DNA from: Acidobacteriota bacterium
GTDB taxonomy: Bacteria > Acidobacteriota > UBA6911
NCBI GenBank assembly: GCA_012719455.1
Contig: JAAYAJ010000031.1
Span: forward strand, 1-64,000
Direction of reading: 5' to 3'
DNA: 64,000 nt
Shown: positions 17,627-24,964 of the stretch, piece after piece
Numbering within the stretch: the first letter of the stretch is position 1
Layout of the letters: each line of letters starts with the position of its first letter
Notes under the pieces: model-generated
Seen by the model: only the letters and a program-made list of their open reading frames with translations
The model's database searches: none
What the model was told of the DNA's origin: nothing
Program-made: the position numbers and the translations under genes

Positions 17627-17702
17627 GGGGCTGTAGCTCAGCTGGGAGAGTGCCTGACTGGCAGTCAGGAGGTCAGGGGTTCGATCCCCCTCAGCTCCAC
17701 CA
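17627..17702 (+). tRNA. tRNA-Ala, anticodon GGC
   Basis: Complete 76-nt cloverleaf with encoded CCA. Acceptor GGGGCTG pairs with CAGCTCC and includes the G3-U70 pair that identifies alanine tRNAs. The anticodon arm is CCTGA-CTGGCAG-TCAGG, giving anticodon GGC, which reads GCC. The T arm carries GGTTCGATCC. A T-run follows immediately after the CCA and could end the transcript. It marks the left border of a less GC-rich segment. Confidence 0.97.
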
Positions 17703-17853
17703 TTTTTATTCGGCTTACATTAAAAATCCCTGAAAACCCGGGTAAGTAGCATGTAGGCGGCAGAGGCTCCGCCGAGTTCTGCTTGTCTATGAGGGCTCGA
17801 TGGTTCTCTGAGCGGCGCTGAAGAAATATTGTTTCAAGCACTACAATAAGTTG

Positions 17854-17883
17854 TTGACAACTTCTGCTCTGCCCCAATATATT
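17854..17883 (+). promoter_or_regulatory. Sigma70 promoter of the riboswitch-nrdDG transcript
   Basis: Consensus TTGACA (17854-17859), 18-base spacer, TATATT (17878-17883). The predicted start near 17890 coincides with the beginning of the cobalamin riboswitch. Confidence 0.7.
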
Positions 17884-17889
17884 GTGCGT

Positions 17890-18055
17890 GCTGTTGGTTA
17901 TTAAAGGGAACCCGGTGAAAGTCCGGGACTGCCCCGCAGCGGTAAACAGGAACGAACGCCGTCAATCAAGCACTGGCTTTTTTAGCTGGGAAGCGGCGGC
18001 AAGTAGGTTTCAGCCACATGCCTGTAAGTCCGAAGACCTGCCGATAGCGGAGAAG
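17890..18055 (+). promoter_or_regulatory. Cobalamin riboswitch upstream of nrdDG
   Basis: Contains the conserved B12-box core: AAAGGGAACCCGGTGAAAGT, then CCGGGACTGCCCCGCAGCGG, GTAA, and the 3' part GCCACATGCCTG, AGTCCGAAGACCTGCC. Coenzyme B12 binding normally shuts off the downstream gene. Placed before a class III ribonucleotide reductase, it would repress this B12-independent enzyme when B12 allows a class II enzyme to work; that class II gene is predicted elsewhere in the genome. About 195 nt separate the aptamer from the nrdD ATG. A hairpin GCGGAA...TTCCGC near 18149-18170 may take part in expression control. Confidence 0.92.
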
Positions 18056-18249
18056 TGATAGCAGTAAATACCAGTTGCCGAGGGGCGGCTCGGGAGTCTT
18101 CATGTTGCATTCTCTCCCCAAGCTGAAAATCGCACATTTCTACTGAAGCGGAAATCGGGTTTTCTTCCGCCCCGCAGACTGTTTTGCAGATACATGGATG
18201 CAGGAACATCTATGCCTTCTGCGCGCGGACTTTAGGAGGAGAGACTCAA

Positions 18250-20391
18250 ATGTCCCATGGCCTGATGACAGTTGTGAATACTACCGAGCAACCCCTGGTT
18301 CGATTCGAGCAAATTCGTAAGCGTGACGGTCGGCTTGTCCCTTTCGACAGTCGGAAAATCACCCGGGCGATCCTGAAAGCGGGCAACGCCACCGGAGAGT
18401 TCTCGGAAAAAACGGCGCAATCCCTCACTGCCCGGGTCCTGGCCGTCGCGCAGTGCGTGCTGCAGCCGTCAATTCCGACCGTTGAGAATATTCAGGACCT
18501 CGTTGAAGAGACTCTGCTGGCTTCTCCTTTTAAAAAGACGGCGAAGGCATACATCCTCTATCGTGACCAGCACGCCCGTATCCGCGAAATGGTGCAGCAG
18601 GCGGACCTGGACCTGATCGACCAATACTTGAATCGATCCGATTGGAAGATCAAGGAAAACAGCAATATGGCCTATTCGCTGCAAGGCCTGAACAACTACA
18701 TCGCCGGCCACGTCAGCGAGGTTTATTGGCTTAACAAGATTTATCCTGCGGAAGTGCGGGAAGCGCACCTGGGCGGCAGCCTGCACCTGCACGATCTCGG
18801 GCTTCTGTCTGTTTATTGCGTGGGATGGGACTTGCAGGATTTGCTGAGGTCCGGGTTTTGCGGAGTGCCTGGAAAGGCGGCCAGCCGCCCGGCGCGTCAT
18901 TTCCGTGCGATCCTGGGACAGATCGTCAATTTCTTTTACACGCTGCAGGGGGAAGCGGCCGGGGCGCAGGCGTTCTCCAATTTCGATACCCTGTTGGCCC
19001 CGTTCATCCGCGCCGACGGACTCGATGAGCGCGAGGTCAAGCAGGCGCTCCAGGAGTTCCTGTTTAACGTCAACGTGCCCACGCGCGTAGGTTTCCAGAC
19101 GCCGTTTTCAAACGTGACTCTTGATCTGCAACCGCCGCAGCATTTGGCGAATCAACCCGTAATAATCGGCGGCGAACCGCAGGAGATGTGTTACGGAGAA
19201 TTCCAGGATGAAATGAATGTCTTTAACCGGGCGTTTTTGGAAATCCTGACGGAAGGGGACGCAAACGGCAGGGTGTTCACTTTCCCGATTCCGACTTACA
19301 GCATTACGAAGGACTTTGATTGGGATAATCCTGGGTTGGCCCCGCTGTGGGAGGCCACGGCAAAATACGGGATTCCTTACTTCGCAAATTTCGTAAACTC
19401 CGACATGTCGCCCGAGGACGCCCGCTCCATGTGCTGCCGGCTGCGCCTGGACACCAGGGTGCTGGAACGGCGCGGCGGCGGCCTCTTCGGCGCCAATCCC
19501 CTCACCGGGTCTATTGGAGTTGTGACGATCAATATGCCGCGGATCGGCTACCTGGCGGAAAGCGAATCGGAATTCATGGAGCAACTGGGGTCTCTCATGA
19601 AGATCGCCCGGACAAGCCTCGAAATCAAGCGCAAGGTGCTCGAGCAGCTTACCGATCAGGATTTGTATCCCTATACGCGTTTCTATCTGCGCGATATCCG
19701 CAAGCGGTTGGGCTGTTACTGGAAAAACCACTTTTCCACCATCGGGCTCGTGGGCATGAACGAAGCCTGTCTTAACTTGCTGGGAAAGGATATCGGATCC
19801 CGGGAAGGACGGGCCTTTTCCTGCCGCGTGCTCGACTTTATGCGCGGGCAACTCGGCGAGTTCCAGGACGAAACGGGGAATCTCTACAACCTGGAAGCCA
19901 CGCCCGCGGAGGGAACGAGCTATCGGCTGGCCCGCATGGATGTCAAGCTCTATCCCGAGATCCAGTCCGCCCGCGCGTCGGCCGACGACGAACCCTTCTA
20001 TACCAATTCCACCCAGCTGCCGGTCAATTATTCCGAAGATATTTTCGAGGTTATGGATTTGCAGGATGAATTGCAATCCCGCTATACGGGAGGAACCGTG
20101 CAGCACATATTCCTGGGAGAGGCCGTGCCCGATCCCAACGCCGTGAAGCAGTTCGTGCGTGCGATATGCACAAAATACCGCCTCCCCTATTTCACGATTA
20201 CCCCTTCGTTTTCAATTTGCGCGGAGCATGGTTACCTCAAGGGGGCCACTCCCCGGTGTCCTCATTGCCAAAAAGACACCGAAGTGTATTCGCGCGTCGT
20301 CGGGTATCTGCGGCCCGTAAACCAATGGAACGCCGGCAAGCAGACGGAATTTGCCATGCGCCGGACCTTTCACATCGAGGCGGCCAGATGA
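18250..20391 (+). CDS. nrdD: Anaerobic (class III) ribonucleoside-triphosphate reductase
   Basis: Glycyl-radical enzyme making dNTPs without oxygen or B12, 713 residues. An ATP-cone regulatory domain fills about the first 95 residues (IRKRDGRLVPFDSRKITRAI). The catalytic barrel follows, then a zinc-binding Cys pair set (CAEHG and CPHC) and the glycyl-radical loop SRVVGYLRPVNQW with Gly685. The start at 18250 follows AGGAGGAG; a longer frame upstream lies in the leader. The gene overlaps nrdG by four bases. Cobalamin-riboswitch control fits its role as the B12-independent alternative reductase. Confidence 0.96.
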   Translation: MSHGLMTVVNTTEQPLVRFEQIRKRDGRLVPFDSRKITRAILKAGNATGEFSEKTAQSLTARVLAVAQCVLQPSIPTVENIQDLVEETLLASPFKKTAKAYILYRDQHARIREMVQQADLDLIDQYLNRSDWKIKENSNMAYSLQGLNNYIAGHVSEVYWLNKIYPAEVREAHLGGSLHLHDLGLLSVYCVGWDLQDLLRSGFCGVPGKAASRPARHFRAILGQIVNFFYTLQGEAAGAQAFSNFDTLLAPFIRADGLDEREVKQALQEFLFNVNVPTRVGFQTPFSNVTLDLQPPQHLANQPVIIGGEPQEMCYGEFQDEMNVFNRAFLEILTEGDANGRVFTFPIPTYSITKDFDWDNPGLAPLWEATAKYGIPYFANFVNSDMSPEDARSMCCRLRLDTRVLERRGGGLFGANPLTGSIGVVTINMPRIGYLAESESEFMEQLGSLMKIARTSLEIKRKVLEQLTDQDLYPYTRFYLRDIRKRLGCYWKNHFSTIGLVGMNEACLNLLGKDIGSREGRAFSCRVLDFMRGQLGEFQDETGNLYNLEATPAEGTSYRLARMDVKLYPEIQSARASADDEPFYTNSTQLPVNYSEDIFEVMDLQDELQSRYTGGTVQHIFLGEAVPDPNAVKQFVRAICTKYRLPYFTITPSFSICAEHGYLKGATPRCPHCQKDTEVYSRVVGYLRPVNQWNAGKQTEFAMRRTFHIEAAR

Positions 20392-21002
20392 ACATCGGCG
20401 GGTTTCAATCATGCAGCCTGTGCGATTTCCCGGGAAGGGTCGCCGCCATTGTCTTTCTTCAAGGGTGCAACTTCCGCTGCCCCTACTGCCACAACCAAAG
20501 CCTGCTCCCGGCGATTGTGCCGGTGGAGCGGCTGGTGCCGCGGTCGGAGGTCATTGACAGGCTTCACCAACGCAAGGATGTCCTGAACGGAGTGGTGCTG
20601 TGCGGAGGCGAGCCTACTCTGCAGGAGGATCTGCCGGAATTCGCCGAGGAAATCCATCGGATGGGGTACGCCGTCAAGCTGGACACAAACGGCAGTCGTC
20701 CGCGCATGATCGAGAGACTGCTGGCGGCGAACCTGCTGAGTTATGTCGCCATGGATATCAAAGCGCCCTGGCGAAAGTATGAAACTCTGTCCGGGACGAA
20801 GGTGGCGATTGACGACTTGAAAGCCAGCGTCCGATTGTTGACCGAAAGCGGAATCGCACATGAATTCCGGACGACGTTTGCAAGGAGCTTGCTCTCGCAG
20901 GCGGACATCGAGGGAATCGAGGATTTGCTTCCAGCCGGGGCCCGTTACCGCGTCCAGGAAGAAACGGTAAGGACGCAGAGTATCCGGGCGCAGAACCGAT
21001 AG
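20388..21002 (+). CDS. nrdG: Anaerobic ribonucleotide reductase activating protein (radical SAM)
   Basis: Radical SAM activase of 204 residues that installs the glycyl radical on NrdD. The cluster motif is C-N-F-R-C-P-Y-C in VFLQGCNFRCPYCHNQ, followed by the SAM-binding GGEPTLQ. The sequence type (GFQSCSLCDFPG at the N-terminus) resembles the group often annotated as NrdG-like anaerobic activases rather than short E. coli NrdG. ATGA overlap with nrdD shows translational coupling. Confidence 0.93.
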   Translation: MNIGGFQSCSLCDFPGRVAAIVFLQGCNFRCPYCHNQSLLPAIVPVERLVPRSEVIDRLHQRKDVLNGVVLCGGEPTLQEDLPEFAEEIHRMGYAVKLDTNGSRPRMIERLLAANLLSYVAMDIKAPWRKYETLSGTKVAIDDLKASVRLLTESGIAHEFRTTFARSLLSQADIEGIEDLLPAGARYRVQEETVRTQSIRAQNR

Positions 21003-21127
21003 CAGGCCGCCGATTTTTCCGGCTGGCCGCAACCTCCTGCGCGCGTCCGGGGGGATAATCCCGGTGGTGCAATCCGGGATGAAAATGGCGACTTCTCTGC
21101 CTCCCGCCGAGTGAGAAAAGTAATTCA

Positions 21128-21155
21128 TTGACATTTTTAGAGCGGCGGTGATACT
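21128..21155 (+). promoter_or_regulatory. Sigma70 promoter of the cobamide operon
   Basis: Perfect TTGACA (21128-21133), 16-base spacer, GATACT (21150-21155). It places the transcript start just before the second cobalamin riboswitch, so this operon is transcribed separately from nrdDG. Confidence 0.6.
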
Positions 21156-21159
21156 TGAT

Positions 21160-21292
21160 CGGCGATTTTGGCAGGGAATTCGGTGAGAATCCGAGACTAT
21201 ACCCGTAACTGTGTTTAGACGCCGTATAAAGGCGATCTATCAGTCAGAACGCGAATGCCTCCGGGATCAGGGGCGCCAAACGGTCTTCGCAA
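21160..21292 (+). promoter_or_regulatory. Cobalamin riboswitch upstream of the nitrilase-cbiR-cblS operon
   Basis: Core elements in order: GGCAGGGAATTCGGTGAGAA, TCCGAGACTATACCC, GTAACTGTG, a variable arm (GCCGTATAAAGGC), then CAGTCAGAACGCGAATGCC. The terminal GCC pairs with the initial GGC as in known B12 aptamers. It should lower expression when adenosylcobalamin is abundant. About 85 nt lie between the aptamer and the first ATG. Confidence 0.9.
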
Positions 21293-21376
21293 GCCCGCAA
21301 AAGGCACAACCTCAGCCCTGCAATGATATTTGTCGAGCACATTTGTGTTTCCTATTTGGAATCCATGGAGACGGGA

Positions 21377-22927
21377 ATGGAACAACTGAAGATCGGCCTG
21401 GTTCACCTGAATGTTCGTTACAATGAGCCGGAGCACAATTTAAGAAATATGACAGCGCTCAATCGCGAGGCTGCCGAGGCCGGCGCAAAGATCATTGTCA
21501 ACACGGAACTGGGCATATCCGGCTACAGCTACCGGTCCCGCGATGAAATTGCGGGAGCGGTTCAAGCAAGCGATGGGGCCATGATCCGGAAGCTAGCCGC
21601 AATTGCATCCGATTGTGGAGTCTACATTGTTGTAGGCTACGCCGAACATGATTCCGCAACGGGAATTTATTATAACGCGGCCACGGCCCTCTCTCCCAAG
21701 GGCGAAATCGTATGCCACTATCGAAAGACCTCGGCCGAGGTGCGCTGGGCATGCCCGGGGATTCCTCAACAGCAAAACACATTCGAGACTCCCTGGGGAC
21801 GGGCGGGAATTCTGGTTTGTTCTGATACCTATTTTGGAGCGGTCACCCGCATGACGGCTCTCCGAGGGGCGGATATCATCCTGGTGCCGGCCAATTGGCC
21901 GTCCGATCCATTGGACCCGGCGGAACTCTGGCAATCCAGGGCTTATGAAAACGGGGTTTACCTTGCCGCCTGCAATCGGTGCGGGCGCGACCGCAACATG
22001 GAATTTCGCAATTCACAATCTTGCTGTTTCAATCCATCCGGAGAAGTCCTGGTGCAGGAAGGCAGTGAGGACTCCAAAATATTCTATGCCGTCCTGCCGC
22101 TGCATAACGGGAAGCTCTCCAGCCTTGCGAAGGAACGGCTCCAATCGAGAACCCCTCGACTCTATACGCCGATGTATCTCGATATGCGCTACGCCGAAGA
22201 TCTCACCTCCTATTATGATCTTCCCAAGCCCGTGGAACGCGAATTGATCGCCGCGGTGCTGCCCCCCGACCAAGTATTTTCTCCTTCGGCCATTGAAGGC
22301 ATTCTCGGCGATGAAATCCCGAGGGTGGATGCGCGCCTTCTGGTATTACCCGCCGGCAAAGTCCGTTCGATCGCCGAAGCGGAGAAGGTCCTCCTTTCCG
22401 TTGCGTCCCGCCATAACATGGACGTGTGCGCCGGATTTGAGGACGGTTTGAACAAAAACGACCCGATCATGATACTGGCCGATTCCGCGGGCCGCATTAC
22501 CCGTCATCGCCTGCCGGCTGGAAAGGGGGCCGATGACAGGCCCTGTATTGCAGACATTGCCGGCACCCGGGTTCTTCTTGCATGCTCCGGGGAACTGATG
22601 CACTCCGAGCTCGCCCTGGCGGCCGCCAAGCTCGGCTGCGATGTCGTCGTATCATCCACAGGGAATGATCTTCATGATCAAATGAGCCGGGTGATCGCCG
22701 CTCGGAGCATTGAGCAACTCTATGTTGCGGTGGCTGGCAAAAACAAAGCATTTATCTGCGAACCGCCTGAAAGCCATTACCGGTGGAAGGAAGTCGGCGT
22801 TCAGGGCGGCGGATCCTGTTCGATGAAACTGGATCCGGCAAAGAGCAGGAAAAAGAGTTTTTATGATCGGCTCGACTACGACCTTCTTCTCCGCAGCGAC
22901 GGATGCGAAATGGAACGGATCAACTGA
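21377..22927 (+). CDS. Two-domain nitrilase-superfamily protein, cobalamin-regulated
   Basis: Protein of 516 residues. The first 260 residues form a complete carbon-nitrogen hydrolase domain with the Glu-Lys-Cys triad: E44 (IIVNTELGISGY), K117 (VCHYRKTSAEVRW) and C148 (GILVCSDTYFG). Residues about 288-490 look like a second, degenerate copy: a Cys is kept in RVLLACSGELMHSE (C403) but the Glu and Lys positions (LLVLPAGK, TRHRLPAG) are lost. Family members hydrolyse or transfer non-peptide amide bonds. It heads a B12-riboswitch operon with CbiR-like and CblS genes, so a corrinoid amide is an attractive substrate, but this is inference. Start chosen at 21377, after GGAGACGGG; 21365 is possible. 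Cytoplasmic. Confidence 0.8.
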   Translation: MEQLKIGLVHLNVRYNEPEHNLRNMTALNREAAEAGAKIIVNTELGISGYSYRSRDEIAGAVQASDGAMIRKLAAIASDCGVYIVVGYAEHDSATGIYYNAATALSPKGEIVCHYRKTSAEVRWACPGIPQQQNTFETPWGRAGILVCSDTYFGAVTRMTALRGADIILVPANWPSDPLDPAELWQSRAYENGVYLAACNRCGRDRNMEFRNSQSCCFNPSGEVLVQEGSEDSKIFYAVLPLHNGKLSSLAKERLQSRTPRLYTPMYLDMRYAEDLTSYYDLPKPVERELIAAVLPPDQVFSPSAIEGILGDEIPRVDARLLVLPAGKVRSIAEAEKVLLSVASRHNMDVCAGFEDGLNKNDPIMILADSAGRITRHRLPAGKGADDRPCIADIAGTRVLLACSGELMHSELALAAAKLGCDVVVSSTGNDLHDQMSRVIAARSIEQLYVAVAGKNKAFICEPPESHYRWKEVGVQGGGSCSMKLDPAKSRKKSFYDRLDYDLLLRSDGCEMERIN

Positions 22928-22962
22928 GACGACGAATTAGCGCAATGAAGAGGTGCCCTTGT

Positions 22963-23964
22963 ATGCGGTTCGCGTTGAATTTCAGTACTCATCCTGGAGA
23001 TCTGGAGATCATCGGCCATGATTGGAACAATGCCCGAAGGATCCTGGAAGGTGAGGGGTTTGATGGATTCGAATTGTATCCCGTGGGAGAGCATGCATGG
23101 GAGTTGATCCCCGAAGGATTGATTATCGGATTGCATCTGCGTTTTTTCCCAATTCTCAGGCCGTTTTGGATTGGGGACAAGCGGCGCTTGTTGGAAATAT
23201 TTGGAGACGAAGAAACGGTTGCCGCGTTTTACGGTGGGCCGACGCGGGAATCCTTGGTAGCGGTTTATTGCAGGCAGTTGGCTCTTGCCGCACAGCTTGG
23301 ATGCGAGTATGTCGTCTTCCACTTGGCGCAGAGCGAATTTGATTACATATACAATTGGCGATTCCCGTGGAATTGGCGCGAAACCATTGATATATGCGCG
23401 GAGTTGATAACGGAGGCCCTGGCCGATTCCCCGTTCACAGGAGAATTGCTCCTGGAAAACTTATGGTGGCCGGGCAGCTTCAGGGCCGTTCATCCTGAAG
23501 AAATCGATTATGCGCTGTCGCGTATCGCCTATCCCCGGACAGGAGTCGTTCTCGATACGGGGCATCTTCTGAATACCAACCAGGAGATCGTTTCAGAAGC
23601 GGACGGAATCGAATTCCTGATTCGTGCGGTTGAATCACTGGGAGAAGCGCGAAAGGCCATCCGCGGCGTTCATCTGACAAGAAGCCTTTCGGCGGAATAT
23701 GTAACCAAAACTTTTCAAGCCTCCCCTCCTTCCCTGTCCCGGGGAACTTTTTGGGACCGTTACCATCAGGCAATCGAGCATGTGAACCTGATAGACCAAC
23801 ACGATCCTTTCGAGGATCCGGCGATTGCCGGCCTTTTTGATGTAATCGATCCCGCCTACGTGACGTACGAATTTGGGTATGCGTCGCGCGGGGAATGGTT
23901 GGACAAGATCTTCCGCCAGCGAAATGCCATGGCCGGGGTGCATCGCGGCGTGAAGGAGGAATAA
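22963..23964 (+). CDS. cbiR: CbiR-like TIM-barrel protein (cobamide remodelling)
   Basis: Protein of 333 residues of the xylose isomerase-like/AP endonuclease 2 TIM-barrel superfamily. Likely metal ligands appear at strand ends: H120 (VVFHLAQ), E165 (LLLENLW), D198 and H201 (VVLDTGHLL), H237 (IRGVHLTRS). CbiR of Akkermansia belongs to this superfamily and hydrolyses the phosphoribosyl bond of the cobamide nucleotide loop, releasing alpha-ribazole. I assign that role mainly from context: a cobalamin riboswitch upstream and CblS directly downstream (stop and start overlap by one base). The ATG at 22963 follows AGAGGTG; 22945 is the alternative. If context misleads, it would be a sugar-phosphate isomerase-like protein. 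Confidence 0.7.
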   Translation: MRFALNFSTHPGDLEIIGHDWNNARRILEGEGFDGFELYPVGEHAWELIPEGLIIGLHLRFFPILRPFWIGDKRRLLEIFGDEETVAAFYGGPTRESLVAVYCRQLALAAQLGCEYVVFHLAQSEFDYIYNWRFPWNWRETIDICAELITEALADSPFTGELLLENLWWPGSFRAVHPEEIDYALSRIAYPRTGVVLDTGHLLNTNQEIVSEADGIEFLIRAVESLGEARKAIRGVHLTRSLSAEYVTKTFQASPPSLSRGTFWDRYHQAIEHVNLIDQHDPFEDPAIAGLFDVIDPAYVTYEFGYASRGEWLDKIFRQRNAMAGVHRGVKEE

Positions 23965-24695
23965 TGGCCGCGTTGGTGCAGACGGCGCGCGACATCCTGG
24001 TATACCGGCAAAAGGAGGGCTTCCTTACGGTTGCCGCCGACAGCCTGGGCGGCTTTGGAATGAAGCCGGGCGATGCAATTCAAGTGGCGCCTGAATTGTG
24101 TGGACGCATGACTGTGCGCGTCTGCCTGATGGAGACGCTGGCGGTAGGTGCGATTCCTTTCTCGGTGACGGCGTTGACATGCAATGAGCGTGAACCGACG
24201 GGAGCGCGGATATTGTCCGGAATACAAGCTGAGCTTGCCGATTCCGGATATCCGGATCTTTCATGGGGCGGAAGCACGGAGGACAATGTGGCCACCAACA
24301 TGACGGCGATAGGAATCACGCTTCTTGGAGAATGCAGGCGGCTTTCATGGCGACTTGCTCAACCCGGAGACGACGTGTATTTGCTGGGCAAACCGGCTGT
24401 CGGCGAAGAAGTGCTGGCGAACCTGGCCGCATTGCCGACTCCCCGGCAGATTCGTCAGTTGCGCGAGAATGCATGCGTAGGCGATGTGATTCCCTGCGGG
24501 TCCCGCGGGATTGCCTGGGAGCTGCACGTTTTGGAGGAAGAGACGGGATTGCACACGAGATTGACACCCGGTTTTGATGATTCCATCCTGGGGGAAAGCG
24601 CCGGACCTGCGACTTGCGCCATTTTCACCTCAAGCAAGGCGCTGGAGGGCTTTTCCGGATCGGTGGAAAAATTGGGCTCCCTGGTTCGAATGTGA
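23964..24695 (+). CDS. cblS: CblS-type alpha-ribazole kinase (PurM/AIR-synthase fold)
   Basis: Protein of 243 residues of the AIR synthase-related fold. The N-terminal pattern RDILVYRQKEGFLTVAADS, GGFGMKPGDAIQVAPELCGR and CNEREPTGARILSGIQAEL, then GGSTEDNVATNMTAIGITLLG, matches the CblS proteins known in Firmicutes. There CblS phosphorylates alpha-ribazole, the lower-ligand nucleoside, so it can be joined again to a corrinoid. AAGGAGGA precedes the ATG, which shares a base with the preceding stop (TAATG). Together with CbiR this would recapture the nucleoside released from scavenged cobamides. It is shorter than SelD or ThiL and lacks their N-terminal motifs. Confidence 0.82.
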   Translation: MAALVQTARDILVYRQKEGFLTVAADSLGGFGMKPGDAIQVAPELCGRMTVRVCLMETLAVGAIPFSVTALTCNEREPTGARILSGIQAELADSGYPDLSWGGSTEDNVATNMTAIGITLLGECRRLSWRLAQPGDDVYLLGKPAVGEEVLANLAALPTPRQIRQLRENACVGDVIPCGSRGIAWELHVLEEETGLHTRLTPGFDDSILGESAGPATCAIFTSSKALEGFSGSVEKLGSLVRM

Positions 24696-24964
24696 AGCAG
24701 GCGGGCGGCTGGCCGGCTTCCCGTGCATGCATTCGAGGGATACCTGTGCCGGCTGTATCCCTATGTCCCCACGAGGCTGGGCGGGCCAAGCAACTTTTCT
24801 GTAAATTCACTCTTCCTGCGTGACCGGGCCACGACCTCCAGTTATCTTCCAATAATAGATGCATCACAAATAGTATCCGCGTTTATAATCCGCGCGTCTG
24901 ATGATACATTTGGGCTGGAGTCTGTCTGGAATGGCCTATGGCGGCGCCCGGAGTGGAGGCGGAG
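24696..24964. other. Intergenic stretch after cblS
   Basis: No gene. AT-richer than the surroundings in its second half. A perfect TATAAT at 24884-24889 is the probable -10 of the esterase downstream, without a recognisable -35. I looked for a repeat of the tRNA-Ala 3' end that could mark an integration site and found none longer than seven bases. Confidence 0.5.

Noticed and set aside
17665-17877. Minus-strand frame ending MVELRGIEPLTS over tRNA-Ala
   Set aside because: A well-known false protein produced by translating tRNA sequence antisense.
24640-24964. Possible attachment-site repeat of the tRNA-Ala 3' end
   Set aside because: Only a seven-base match to the T-loop word GGTTCGA, inside cblS; too short to support integration.
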